Notes: generated from the letters alone by a model not told the origin. Counted from the stretch's first letter, positions 50,464 through 59,447 are shown. The stretch is DNA of 64,000 nt from Priestia megaterium NBRC 15308 = ATCC 14581 (GCF_000832985.1 NZ_CP009920.1:5078501-5142500); one strand, 5' to 3'. Program-made: numbers and translations.

Positions 50464-51009
50464 TTATAGCTGAATTTCTAATTCCACTAACAGAGCAAGT
50501 AATAGCTCAATTAATACTTGAATGTTGATTGCAATTTCAGTGTCTGATACATCGATTTTTACATTTCGTGAATTTTTAATAACTGTACGCTGTCTATTAA
50601 TTTGTTTGATAGATGATTTTTGGAATAATTCTTGTGCAATTGACTCTGCTTCTGCACTGCGTCCAATCGCAATTGTTAAAACAAGAACGATTGCCGCTTG
50701 TAGTGCTGCTTGTACAGATAAAGCCGCTTTGATGCTTGTTGTGTTTACTTCAACGTCTGCCGAATCGCATATAAAAATAGTTTCTTCAGAATATTGAACC
50801 GTTTCCTCTTTTTGTTTCGCTACTTGATTTTCTCTAACAGCGTTGAATGCCGGATGGCTAGAGCCTTCCAATGCACTCCATCCAGATCCTCCGCATTTTG
50901 TTTCTTTTCTTTTCTTTTTACCTTTAAAATAATCTTCTGCTTCCTCATACTCTTTTTTCATATAATACTTACCCTCTTCAGGATTGTAATAGCTGTAGTA
51001 TTTACTCAT
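50464..51009 (-). CDS. Spore coat protein, CotX/CotV family
   Basis: A 181-residue protein. The N-terminal part is tyrosine-, lysine- and glutamate-rich (MSKYYSYYNPEEGKYYMKKE). Residues 85-181 carry the CotX-type domain: ICDSADVEVNTTSIKAALSV, then IKNSRNVKIDVSDTEIAINI. These proteins lie in the outer coat crust of spores and are expressed late in the mother cell. The ATG at 51009 follows AAGGGTGA; 21 earlier in-frame codons are rejected. The other cotV/W/Y/Z genes are absent here. Confidence 0.88.
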   Translation of the reverse strand: MSKYYSYYNPEEGKYYMKKEYEEAEDYFKGKKKRKETKCGGSGWSALEGSSHPAFNAVRENQVAKQKEETVQYSEETIFICDSADVEVNTTSIKAALSVQAALQAAIVLVLTIAIGRSAEAESIAQELFQKSSIKQINRQRTVIKNSRNVKIDVSDTEIAINIQVLIELLLALLVELEIQL

Positions 51010-51102
51010 ATCAATCACCCTTCTAAAAGTTTTTGTTTTTTTGCAAACCCACATGATTTTCTTAATTAACACTGCTTTATACCCTTCCGGTCATCAACGT
51101 TC

Positions 51103-51303
51103 TTATTTGAGTGTATCGTTAACTTTCGATTGAAGCTCAGCAACGATTTGCTTAATTTTTTGTTTTTGCTCAGGGGATAAATTTCTTAGAGAATTTTCTG
51201 AAACACCATACTTTTTTAGTACATCAGAGATTAAAGCATCAGCAACACGGCTTGTCTGATCACTGTTAAAAGCTGAAGCGATTACTTTGCGTAAATTGCT
51301 CAT
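51103..51303 (-). CDS. Small helical protein upstream of the coat gene
   Basis: A 66-residue protein (MSNLRKVIASAFNSDQTSRV start, KQIVAELQSKVNDTLK end), fully helical, no membrane segment. The ATG follows AGGAG. A CATATATT element upstream, near 51360, resembles a sigma-K -10 box (CATANNNT), so it may be a sporulation gene made with the coat protein. A hairpin AGGTGA/TCACCT (about 51332-51350) lies in its leader. Not recognised as a known family. Confidence 0.55.
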   Translation of the reverse strand: MSNLRKVIASAFNSDQTSRVADALISDVLKKYGVSENSLRNLSPEQKQKIKQIVAELQSKVNDTLK

Positions 51304-51462
51304 ATAAATATCAACTCCTGTTAGAAAGATTGTGAGGTGAAGTAGCTCACCTGTTAACAATATATGTAATTTAAAACAATTCGTATAGACTGATGACAGT
51401 GGACAAGCACACATTTTTTGTACAAGCTTTAATTAAGATAAAAGATCGTATTTATAAGCACA

Positions 51463-51500
51463 TTAAAAAGTCGCTGAGACTAATCTCTGCGACTTTTTAA
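51463..51500 (-). terminator. Terminator of the antiporter gene
   Basis: AAAAAGTCGC/GCGACTTTTT stem with inner AGAC/CTCT pairing. Confidence 0.8.
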
Positions 51501-53530
51501 TAACCATTTTCTTCAATTGTTAATGCTTCACGCAAAGCGATATCTTTTCGGATATTATGAGCGATTTCACGCGTGATTTCTCCTTTTTCATAAAGTTCTT
51601 GCACCGTTTCCCGCTCGGTATGAAACGCTTTATAACATAAATCTCTCGTTGTTTTTTTACGTTTGCGTGAATTATACTCCGTACTCTCTTTTCTAAGTCT
51701 TGCCATGGATCTATGGTATTCGCTAATAATAGCAAGTGAAATCATTCGATTTTCTTCATTCATATTTTCTTTAATGACCTTTATCGCTTCTTCAATCATT
51801 TGAATACGTACTTTGTTCACTTTGCTTCTTCTTCGCAAGCTTTGTTTTCTTAACGCCTGCTTATTCGGTGAAAAAATTCGGACTAGTAATAATAAAACTT
51901 TTTTAAACCTCATCCAGCTCACCAATAATTTGTACCTTACACGATTGGTTACAGCCATTTCAAGCTTGTGCGTATGTTCCAAACAAATATACGCTGTCTC
52001 ACGGTCTATTTTTTCCTCTTTTAATAGCTTTTCCACCAATTTCCCCTTGGCCTGAAGAGCCAGCAATCGAATTTCTTCTTCATACTGTTTGTTTTCAGAG
52101 GCTTCTAAAGGATGAGTTTTAACGATGATATTATTAATCGTTGTATTATACGTTGAAATTAACGAAAGGGCTGCTCCACGATTTTCCTCGGTCATTTCTC
52201 TTTTTAACCGCTGAATAGCAGCTTTGTGCACTTTAATGCGTGCTTTAACCTCTTTTGTATTGCGCTCAGGCTTCTTCGGCGCCTTTTCTGTTTTCGCAAT
52301 GAGAGGTAAAAGAATACTTGCCGCAACTAGGGTTAACAATATAACGCCTGCTGCTAGAAAAATAATCAGAGAGCGTTCCGGAAAATCACTGCCGTTATCA
52401 AGCGTATATGGAATCGAAAATGCTCCGGCTAACGTAACCGCTCCTCGTACACCTGAAACCGTAATAATGCCAATAGAACGAGGCTCAGGTTTTAGATGCT
52501 TGTTATTTTTGTAATACCAGCCTACTGACCATGACACCATCACCCAAATAAATCGTAGTACAAGCAAAAAGACAGTAATAATCAAAATATAAAGAAGCAC
52601 TTGTCCATTATTAAAGTTTGGATCTTGAATAATTGCTTTCGCCACTTTAGGTATTTGCAAACCAAGCAGTACAAACACCAAGCCATTTAACAAATATAAA
52701 ATAACCGTCCAAGTACTTTTTGATACTACTTTAAGCTGCTGATTAGGTGATTCTTCTCGGTCGCGCTCAATCGCATGCACAATGCCGCCTGCTACAACTG
52801 CCAAGATTCCTGATAAATGAAAATGTTCAGCAATGTAGAAGACAACAAATGGAGTTAGAATTTGTATTAACATATGAATCGTAATATCTTCCATTCCTAA
52901 ACGTCGAACAAGTACACGCAGTCTGATAATCAAAAAAGCGATAAATGCTCCTACAAACAAACCGCCCAGCGCTACCCAAAGGAACTGAAATGTAGCATCT
53001 ACTATCGAAAAGACGCCCGTTACGGTAGCAGCTACTGCTACTTGAAACGCTACAAGACCAGAGGCATCATTCATCAGCCCTTCGCCTTCCAGCAAATGCA
53101 TAATTCGCTTAGGCAGCTTTACTCGGCTCGCCATAGCTCCAACAGCCACTACATCTGTTGGGGACAAAATAGCGGCTAGTGCAAATGCCGCCGGTAACGG
53201 AATGGAAGGGATCAGCCAATTGATTAAATATCCCCCTACTGCCACCGTTACAAAAACCAGTCCCAGCGCTAGTAATAAAATAGGTGTACGAAGCTTCCAA
53301 AGAGCAGCTCTTGACACGTTTTTCCCATCATTAAATAATAGCGGGGCAATAAATAAAATAAAAAATAAATCAGGCTCTAAATGTACATCTCCACCAAATG
53401 GCAAGATAGCAAGCCCTGCTCCCAAAGCTATTTGAACTAATGGAACAGGAATAAATGGTACAAAATGATTAATGATATTAGATAGACCAATCAAAGCCAA
53501 TAAGACTAATATCGTCAGAAAAAATTCCAT
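51497..53530 (-). CDS. Na+/H+ antiporter, NhaP/CPA1 type (NhaK-like)
   Basis: A 677-residue protein. Residues 1-415 hold about twelve helices of the CPA1 fold with LSPTDVVAVGAMASRVKLPK near residue 125, EGEGLMNDASGLVAFQVAVA near residue 148 (ND ion-binding pair) and SGVRGAVTLAGAFSIPY near residue 362. Residues 420-677 are a long cytoplasmic helical domain rich in arginine. Length and layout match B. subtilis NhaK. It exchanges sodium (and perhaps potassium or lithium) for protons. Single gene. Confidence 0.9.
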   Translation of the reverse strand: MEFFLTILVLLALIGLSNIINHFVPFIPVPLVQIALGAGLAILPFGGDVHLEPDLFFILFIAPLLFNDGKNVSRAALWKLRTPILLLALGLVFVTVAVGGYLINWLIPSIPLPAAFALAAILSPTDVVAVGAMASRVKLPKRIMHLLEGEGLMNDASGLVAFQVAVAATVTGVFSIVDATFQFLWVALGGLFVGAFIAFLIIRLRVLVRRLGMEDITIHMLIQILTPFVVFYIAEHFHLSGILAVVAGGIVHAIERDREESPNQQLKVVSKSTWTVILYLLNGLVFVLLGLQIPKVAKAIIQDPNFNNGQVLLYILIITVFLLVLRFIWVMVSWSVGWYYKNNKHLKPEPRSIGIITVSGVRGAVTLAGAFSIPYTLDNGSDFPERSLIIFLAAGVILLTLVAASILLPLIAKTEKAPKKPERNTKEVKARIKVHKAAIQRLKREMTEENRGAALSLISTYNTTINNIIVKTHPLEASENKQYEEEIRLLALQAKGKLVEKLLKEEKIDRETAYICLEHTHKLEMAVTNRVRYKLLVSWMRFKKVLLLLVRIFSPNKQALRKQSLRRRSKVNKVRIQMIEEAIKVIKENMNEENRMISLAIISEYHRSMARLRKESTEYNSRKRKKTTRDLCYKAFHTERETVQELYEKGEITREIAHNIRKDIALREALTIEENGY

Positions 53531-53751
53531 GAAAACAATCGACTCCTACTTCTATTTACATCCTTTTAAAGGTATCACGTTATCTCTTTTCATTTATTTT
53601 ATAGTGTTTAGTTTACGCTTTTTGTGCCAAAAAATGTTGTGGGTTATTAAAAAGTGCTCTTTCTTTTCGGTAAGTTTATTTCTACGGACATTAAGGGAAC
53701 AGTATACATGATATTCTTTATTTACCATATAAATCAGCTCATCAAACTTTT

Positions 53752-53772
53752 ATAAGGGAGGTGTTCCCTTAT
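53752..53772 (+). promoter_or_regulatory. Hairpin covering a Shine-Dalgarno-like sequence before the CNNM gene
   Basis: ATAAGGGA and TCCCTTAT enclose GGTGT, so the sequence AAGGGAGGTG is buried in an 8-bp stem. The used ribosome site seems to be AAGGAG further on, at 53788-53793. Confidence 0.4.
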
Positions 53773-53799
53773 CCGTTTCAACGGGGTAAGGAGATAAAT

Positions 53800-55113
53800 T
53801 TGGAAACAGTAAATGTCATTTTATTCATCGTATTAATTATATTAACAGCCTTTTTTGTTGCAACGGAATTTGCCGTCATTAGGGTACGGTCGACTAGAAT
53901 CGACCAGTTAATTGAAGAAGGAAACCGGAACGCTTTAGCAGCAAAAAAAGTAGTATCAAATTTAGATGGTTATCTTTCAGCCACACAGCTGGGCATTACG
54001 GTTACCGCACTGGGTCTAGGCTGGATAGGTGAACCTACGGTAGGCCATTTATTAGAACCGCTTATTGACATGCTTCCTTTTGCTACATCACTTTCGCATG
54101 TCATATCTTTTGTTCTTGCTTTTTCGGTTGTCACATTTTTAAATGTGGTAGCTGGGGAACTTGCGCCCAAAACAGTGGCGATTCAAAAGGCCGAACAAGT
54201 GACGCTGTTATTTTCCCGTCCTCTTATTCTTTTTTCTAAGTTACTTTATCCGTTTATTTGGCTTTTAAACCACTCAGCAAGGGGCGTTGTCGGATTATTC
54301 GGCCTGAAGCCAGCTTCTGAAAACGAAGTAGCTCATAGTGAAGAAGAACTTAGAATTATTTTATCTGAAAGCTATGAGAGCGGTGAAATTAATCAATCGG
54401 AATTTAAGTTCATGAATAATATTTTTGAATTTGATAATCGTACAGCTAAAGAAATCATGGTGCCTCGTACGGAAATTGTTAGCGTATCAGCAGATGAAAC
54501 GATAGAAGAATTCTTAAAAATGGCTAGAGTAGAGCAATATACTCGCTATCCAGTAGTTGTAGATGGAAACAAAGATCAAGTGGTGGGATTAGTTAATATT
54601 AAAGAAATATTAGCGGATTACATAAAAGAAGATGATATTAAACCACGTACCGTGCAAACGTATATGAAACCCATCATTCAAGTCATTGATTCCATCGCCA
54701 TTTACGACTTATTGCTTAAAATTCAAAAAGACAGAATTCACATGGCCATCTTAATAGACGAGTACGGAGGAACAACAGGGCTTGTAACGGTAGAAGACAT
54801 TTTAGAAGAAATTGTTGGTGAAATTCGTGATGAATTTGATGATGATGAAATACCGGACGTACACAAAATTAGTGAAAATCACTACGTACTCGATGCGAAG
54901 GTGTTGATTGAAGAAGTAAATGACTTACTCGGAACAAATATTGAGCAAGAAGACGTTGATACCATTGGCGGCTGGATGCTGACCGAAAAGTTTGATCTTG
55001 CTAAAGGTGACAGCATCACAAACGAAAGTTTTTCATTTAAAGTCATTGATATTGAACATCACCATATTAAACGAATCGAAATAACAAAGGAAAAAAGTAC
55101 GGATAACAGCTGA
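53800..55113 (+). CDS. CorC/HlyC-family membrane protein (CNNM plus CBS domains)
   Basis: A 437-residue protein. The N-terminal CNNM domain has three to four helices (VILFIVLIILTAFFVATEFA, ATQLGITVTALGLGWIGEPT), then a pair of CBS domains (EIMVPRTEIVSVSADETIEE near residue 205; IDEYGGTTGLVTVEDILEEI near 325) and a C-terminal CorC/HlyC domain. Such proteins are linked to magnesium or cobalt efflux. The TTG at 53800 follows AAGGAG by 6 nt and fits the family N-terminus; a GTG 13 codons earlier lies within the hairpin. Confidence 0.9.
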   Translation: METVNVILFIVLIILTAFFVATEFAVIRVRSTRIDQLIEEGNRNALAAKKVVSNLDGYLSATQLGITVTALGLGWIGEPTVGHLLEPLIDMLPFATSLSHVISFVLAFSVVTFLNVVAGELAPKTVAIQKAEQVTLLFSRPLILFSKLLYPFIWLLNHSARGVVGLFGLKPASENEVAHSEEELRIILSESYESGEINQSEFKFMNNIFEFDNRTAKEIMVPRTEIVSVSADETIEEFLKMARVEQYTRYPVVVDGNKDQVVGLVNIKEILADYIKEDDIKPRTVQTYMKPIIQVIDSIAIYDLLLKIQKDRIHMAILIDEYGGTTGLVTVEDILEEIVGEIRDEFDDDEIPDVHKISENHYVLDAKVLIEEVNDLLGTNIEQEDVDTIGGWMLTEKFDLAKGDSITNESFSFKVIDIEHHHIKRIEITKEKSTDNS

Positions 55114-55134
55114 TTATCCGTACTTTTTTTGATG
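55091..55134. terminator. Bidirectional terminator between convergent genes
   Basis: AAGTACGGATAA/TTATCCGTACTT stem with A-run and T-run flanks. Confidence 0.9.
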
Positions 55135-55560
55135 CTCTTTTTTAAATGTCAAGTACTCTTTATTCTCTCGTACCTCCTTCCATTTTTTCATAAAAATAGC
55201 CGCCGATTTTGCTTTTTGTTCATCAATTTGCCGTTCATTACGCTCTCCGTCTTTGCTATATTTCTTTCCACCTTTGTAGTTCGCGTAGCGCCTGGATCGC
55301 GTATATCCCATTTGGAGAAATTTCCGGGCCATGTCCATTCCAACAAAATCGCTTTTTTCTTTGTAGGTTAAAAAAAGCTGATAAATGGCGTCCGCGGATT
55401 CCTCAGCAATTTCAGGTGTTCGAAAACGCCAATGAGGAAGAATTTCACTTTTATACGGCTCCACAAGGAGAACTCCTTGTTCTCCTTTTCCTACTCTATA
55501 CTTTTCAGGATGTTTTCTAAAATCGATATGCTCAAAGTCAAGTGAATAATCAAATGCCAC
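55114..55560 (-). CDS. DUF4385 family protein
   Basis: A 148-residue soluble protein with the strongly conserved blocks FDYSLDFEHIDFRKHPEKYR, GEQGVLLVEPYKSEILPHWR and GMDMARKFLQMGYTRSRRYA, which I assign to DUF4385. Function unknown. GTG start 6-9 nt after AAGGAGGGG. Single gene. Confidence 0.85.
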   Translation of the reverse strand: MAFDYSLDFEHIDFRKHPEKYRVGKGEQGVLLVEPYKSEILPHWRFRTPEIAEESADAIYQLFLTYKEKSDFVGMDMARKFLQMGYTRSRRYANYKGGKKYSKDGERNERQIDEQKAKSAAIFMKKWKEVRENKEYLTFKKEHQKKYG

Positions 55561-55664
55561 GGCTCTCCCCTCCTTTTTGATCTCTACCCCTTACAAATGA
55601 ATGATAAAACTTTTCTTAAAGAAGTTTTTTACATGCAGATGCGGGTAATAATAGGTGGATAAGT

Positions 55665-55976
55665 ATGACTAACTTTTTTCTCCATGCTAAAAGAAGGCCG
55701 AACTTATTAAATCATGGTACGGGAGCTTTCTATCAAATTCGCCATTATGGGAAAGAAGATGTTTCCGTGATGTCTGCTGTCATCAAGGCATTAACCGTAA
55801 TCGCTGAAACAAATCGCTCTGCCATCAAAAACGACGTGTGGGTTTTCTCTTCCTATATCGTAGAAGGGCTGCAAAAAGAAGAGTGGCTTAAAATGGACGA
55901 AGAGTTTCTTAATCAGCTGCTCAAAAACCTTGCAAAAGCTTGTGAAAAAAAAGGCGCTTCTATGTTGATAGAATAA
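55665..55976 (+). CDS. Small uncharacterised protein
   Basis: A 103-residue helical protein (KRRPNLLNHGTGAFYQIRHY near the start, AIKNDVWVFSSYIVEGLQKE in the middle). No membrane segment. Not recognised. ATG follows AGGTGG. It ends at a strong terminator shared with the pseudogene on the other strand. Confidence 0.6.
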   Translation: MTNFFLHAKRRPNLLNHGTGAFYQIRHYGKEDVSVMSAVIKALTVIAETNRSAIKNDVWVFSSYIVEGLQKEEWLKMDEEFLNQLLKNLAKACEKKGASMLIE

Positions 55977-55981
55977 AAGTC

Positions 55982-56016
55982 AAAAAACGCCGCTCATCAA
56001 CTGAGCGGCGTTTTCT
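55982..56016. terminator. Bidirectional terminator
   Basis: ACGCCGCTCA/TGAGCGGCGT stem with an A-run on the left and TTTT on the right. Confidence 0.85.
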
Positions 56017-56531
56017 TACGATATAAGGTGCTCTATCTCTTCTCTCTTTTTCACTATTATAAGTTTATCGTTATATGACGTACGAAGGATATGCAAAATT
56101 TCAGGTTTACTTTGCTTTTCGAAATCCGCATTCCACTGAAACATTTTAATGAAAATAGAAAACGTCCGTGCATAATTTGCTTTTTCTATTTTAGCTTTTT
56201 GCAGAACATACCTTTTTATAATAAATCATATTCTTTTTAGATAATGGATGTCGAGAAAAATAATAAGGTCAGCTCTATTAAAAATTTCATTCACCCACGT
56301 ATAGTATAAGCCTTCTATAATCCATTCTTTTGAAGCTGCAATATGATGTAAACACTTTTTTCTATCCGTTTCACTTCTTCTTTTATCTCCTTCATATGTT
56401 CGTTCCCACATAATGTTATTAAGTTCGTAGTGAGGAACTTTTAATTCATGGGATAATAAACGGGCAAGAGTTGTTTTTCCACTTCCAACAGCTCCAACGA
56501 TATGTATTTTTTTACATGAAGCGCTTTGAAT
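56016..56531 (-). pseudogene. P-loop kinase-like gene broken by an in-frame TGA
   Basis: Read from about 56531 it gives KKIHIVGAVGSGKTTLARLL (Walker A), LKVPHYELNNIMWERTYEGD, EWIIEGLYYTW and LIIFLDIHYLKRI, then TGA at 56226-56228, then in the same frame FIIKRYVLQKAKIEKANYAR and KREEIEHLIS with a stop at 56016. The position of the TGA is where I expect a tryptophan, so TGG to TGA is likely. The start is also abnormal: the only ATG (followed at once by TAA) is out of frame, and ATT at 56529-56531 lies 9 nt after GGAGG. The intact relatives are small-molecule kinase-like proteins, as at 44000. Confidence 0.75.
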
Positions 56532-56665
56532 ACCTCATCTCCTCCTACTTCAAACCTGTTTTTTTACACATATTGTATAATTCACGTTCTTTTTCTCTAA
56601 TGCAAACTAGAACATTTTATGCTAGTATTTTATGGTACTTGACTGAAAAAAGGAGTGAAATCGCA

Positions 56666-56962
56666 GTGCCTAAAACCCTTTTTGGAAAACTTACGCTGTT
56701 TTGGATTGGACTATTTTTATTGATTACAGGTCTATTTTTTTATTATAAATATACAAACCAAGCGTTTACCGCTGCAGATTTATTCTTTCGCGCCTCTCCT
56801 CCTTTAGCTGCTATTGGCTTCCTTTTAAGCGCAGCCGGACTATATGAAGAACGAGGAAAAAACAAGCTAATTCCTCTCGTTGTACTCAGCATTAGTTTTG
56901 TCATGCTTTGCCAAGCAGGCTATCATTTTATACATATGCATACTCCCCCGCCGCGTCCCTGA
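56666..56962 (+). CDS. Small membrane protein
   Basis: A 98-residue protein with three helices (FWIGLFLLITGLFFYYK, PPLAAIGFLLSAAGLY, IPLVVLSISFVMLCQAGYHF). The GTG at 56666 follows AAAGGAGTGA by 7 nt; the frame is open 65 codons further upstream but without a ribosome site. Function unknown. Confidence 0.65.
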   Translation: MPKTLFGKLTLFWIGLFLLITGLFFYYKYTNQAFTAADLFFRASPPLAAIGFLLSAAGLYEERGKNKLIPLVVLSISFVMLCQAGYHFIHMHTPPPRP

Positions 56963-56982
56963 CTTTGTCTCATTCTCATTTA

Positions 56983-57024
56983 TAAAAAAGCTCTTCGTTT
57001 AGTATATTAAACGAAGAGCTTTAC
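56983..57024. terminator. Terminator at the end of the metal/peptide ABC operon
   Basis: AAAGCTCTTCGTTT/AAACGAAGAGCTTT stem, perfect, usable from both sides. Confidence 0.9.
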
Positions 57025-57027
57025 TCT

Positions 57028-57798
57028 CTATTCAAATAAACGCACAAGCTTTTTTGTGTAGGGATGCCTGTTTTTATCAAATAGATTTGCACGGTCAAAT
57101 TGATCGATAACCTCGCCTTGCTGCATAACCATCATGCGACTGCTCATAAATTTCACTGCCGCTAAATCATGCGAAATAAACAAATAAGATAGCTGAAACG
57201 TCTCCTGCAAATCTTTTAATAAATTTAAAATTTTTGCCTGTACTGTAACGTCAAGACTCGCTGTTGGTTCGTCTAATAGCACCAGAGACGGACCTACGCT
57301 AATGGCACGCGCAATCGCTACACGCTGAAGCTGTCCACCGCTGAGTTCATGAGGATAATTCAACGCATATTCTGCGCTAATCCCGACTGTTTCTAACAAA
57401 TAAAAAGCGAGTTCTTTTTCGTTTCTGCTCACATGAGATAAAAATGAAGGAACGGTTCGCTGCTGCCGTAAAGGCTCGAGCAAAGAATCGATGATTTTTA
57501 CTTTTGGATTAAAAGAAGCCGCGGGGTTTTGAAATACGACTTGCATGCCTAGACGAGCTTGCTGCAGTTTTTTTCCTTTTAACCGGTGAAGAGGTTTCTC
57601 TGCAAACCATACTTCTCCCTGCTGAATCTCTGTTAACCTTAGCACACTTTTTACAAGCGTACTTTTTCCGCTTCCACTTTCTCCAACAATCCCTACACAT
57701 TCTCCTTTATCGATATGCAAGGAAACATTATTTAGTGCTTTAACGTCTTTATACTGTTTCACCAGCTGCGTGACGTGTAATATACTTTTTTCTTTCAT
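57028..57798 (-). CDS. Nickel/peptide-type ABC transporter ATPase (second ATPase, NikE/DppF position)
   Basis: A 256-residue ATPase: Walker A GESGSGKSTL near residue 38, Q-loop FQNP, signature LSGGQLQRVAIARA near residue 152, Walker B LVLLDEPT and H-loop ISHDL. It pairs with the ATPase at 57808, 9 nt upstream. It is the last gene of a five-gene importer. ATG follows AGGAG. Confidence 0.93.
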   Translation of the reverse strand: MKEKSILHVTQLVKQYKDVKALNNVSLHIDKGECVGIVGESGSGKSTLVKSVLRLTEIQQGEVWFAEKPLHRLKGKKLQQARLGMQVVFQNPAASFNPKVKIIDSLLEPLRQQRTVPSFLSHVSRNEKELAFYLLETVGISAEYALNYPHELSGGQLQRVAIARAISVGPSLVLLDEPTASLDVTVQAKILNLLKDLQETFQLSYLFISHDLAAVKFMSSRMMVMQQGEVIDQFDRANLFDKNRHPYTKKLVRLFE

Positions 57799-57807
57799 AT
57801 CTCACTC

Positions 57808-58635
57808 CTATATCAACACTTTTTTCTGCATATCTAACAATCGATCAGGCGTTTTCTGTAAAGAAGGAATGGCGTTAAACAGTTTTTTTGTATAAAAGTG
57901 ATGCGGAGCGTGAAACAGAGATTCGATACTGTTTTCTTCCACGATCTCTCCTGCTAACATAATGGCTGCTCGGTCTGCATATTTCCGCACATGACGCAAA
58001 TCATGGGTAATAAACAAAATGGCACAGCCTGTTGCTTCTTTCAGCTTATGCAGCAGCTGAAGAACTTCAGCTGCTAACACGCTATCTAAAGCCGTGGTTG
58101 GTTCATCTGCAATAATCAAGGCAGGCTTCATCACCAGTGCTAAAGCAATCGCTGCTCGCTGAAGCTGTCCTCCGCTCAGCTGAGAAGGCTGAAGCTGTCC
58201 TCCGCTCAGCTGAGAAGCATAGCTTTTATACACGCGTTCATTAGGTAAATTCACAGCTTTTAGAGCCTGAAAAATGGCAGCAGTCCTGTCTTTTTTAGCA
58301 AGCTTACTATGTGTACGAATCGTTTCATCAAACTGCTTTCCAATTGTTAAAAAAGGAGTAAAGGCGCTTCGATAATCTTGAAAGATATACGAAATATCTT
58401 TTCCAAGGATAGGCGCATATCCTTCCTGCTTAAATATAATAGATCCTCCTTTAAGCGTTACACCTGAAGGCAGCAGTCCTCCTATCGAAGCAGCAGTGAT
58501 ACTTTTACCGCTTCCGCTTTCTCCAACGAGCGCCATCCACTGTCCTTGCTCGATTGTAAAAGAAACGTCTTTTACGATTTGTTTTGTTTTATTATGAATG
58601 GCTAGATGCTTTATTTCTAAAACGATGACGATCAC
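57808..58635 (-). CDS. Nickel/peptide-type ABC transporter ATPase (first ATPase, NikD/DppD position) with duplicated signature motif
   Basis: A 275-residue ATPase with Walker A GESGSGKSIT near residue 38, Q-loop FQDYRSAF, Walker B LIIADEPTTALD and H-loop ITHDLRH. The ABC signature occurs twice: QLSGGQLQPS followed by QLSGGQLQRAAIA, because 30 bp are repeated in tandem (58158-58217). The start is uncertain. GTG at 58635 is inside the ribosome site AGAGGTGATC; ATC at 58626, 8 nt after GAGG, would give MVLEIKHLAIHN, the family-like N-terminus. It follows the permease gene closely. Confidence 0.9.
   Translation of the reverse strand: MIVIVLEIKHLAIHNKTKQIVKDVSFTIEQGQWMALVGESGSGKSITAASIGGLLPSGVTLKGGSIIFKQEGYAPILGKDISYIFQDYRSAFTPFLTIGKQFDETIRTHSKLAKKDRTAAIFQALKAVNLPNERVYKSYASQLSGGQLQPSQLSGGQLQRAAIALALVMKPALIIADEPTTALDSVLAAEVLQLLHKLKEATGCAILFITHDLRHVRKYADRAAIMLAGEIVEENSIESLFHAPHHFYTKKLFNAIPSLQKTPDRLLDMQKKVLI
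58158..58217 (-). repeat. 30-bp tandem duplication within the ATPase gene
   Basis: Units 58158-58187 and 58188-58217 are identical and each encodes ten residues including LSGGQ. The repeat keeps the frame. Confidence 0.95.
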
Positions 58636-58640
58636 CTCTT

Positions 58641-59447
58641 TTACTGATTAACTTGATATTTCCCTCGAATATATTCACCTAAAGCTGTAAACGCCAGCAC
58701 AAATAAAATAATGGCCACGCCTGGTATCAACATTAACTGCGGAGCATTGTAAAAGTAGGCCCTGCCTTCATTTAGCATCGTTCCCCATTCCGGAGTAGGC
58801 GGCTGAGTCCCTAGTCCAATATAGGATAATGAAGCCATCATTAAAATAATTTTCCCTATATCCAGCGTAGCAAGAACAAGAATATGTCCTCCCACATGAG
58901 GAAGAAAGTGGCGCAGGATTAAAGGTAGTGTTCCCACTCCGTTTAATTTAGCGACCAGCACATATTCTTTTGACTTTTCTTGAAGCACAATACTGCGCAC
59001 TACCCTTGCATAACCAACCCACTTTACAATAACCATCGCAGCAATTAAGTTAAATAATCCAGGCCCTAACAGTCCGCTTAAGACGATGGCTGCAATATAG
59101 TCAGGAAAAGCTAAAAAAGCGTCTACAATTCTCATTAAAAAGCGGTCTATTTTCCCTCCAATATACGCTGAAACTAAGCCAACAGGTACTCCAATCAAAA
59201 GAGAAAGAGCTAAGACAAGAAAGCTAGTTCCAATTGTGGTCTGAGCTCCAGCCACGATTCGTGAAAAGAGATCTCTGCCTAAGTGATCAGTTCCTAACCA
59301 GTGATCACCGGTGGATTTTTGAAGCCGATCTTGCATATTAACTTGTGTGGGATCCATCGGTGTTAGCTGACTTCCAAACAGACAAAATAAAATAAGCGCA
59401 ATACCACACACGCTTATCACTACAAAAGGAAGCTGCGGCTTTTTCAC
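58641..59447 (-). CDS. Nickel/peptide-type ABC permease (NikC/DppC position)
   Basis: A 268-residue permease with five to six helices, the N-terminal WLGTDHLGRDLFSRIVAGAQ typical of DppC/NikC, and the EAA-like loop KEYVLVAKLNGVGTLPLILR near residue 178. It starts with GTG overlapping the upstream permease stop by 4 bp. It forms the pore with the protein from 59444. Confidence 0.93.
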   Translation of the reverse strand: MKKPQLPFVVISVCGIALILFCLFGSQLTPMDPTQVNMQDRLQKSTGDHWLGTDHLGRDLFSRIVAGAQTTIGTSFLVLALSLLIGVPVGLVSAYIGGKIDRFLMRIVDAFLAFPDYIAAIVLSGLLGPGLFNLIAAMVIVKWVGYARVVRSIVLQEKSKEYVLVAKLNGVGTLPLILRHFLPHVGGHILVLATLDIGKIILMMASLSYIGLGTQPPTPEWGTMLNEGRAYFYNAPQLMLIPGVAIILFVLAFTALGEYIRGKYQVNQ

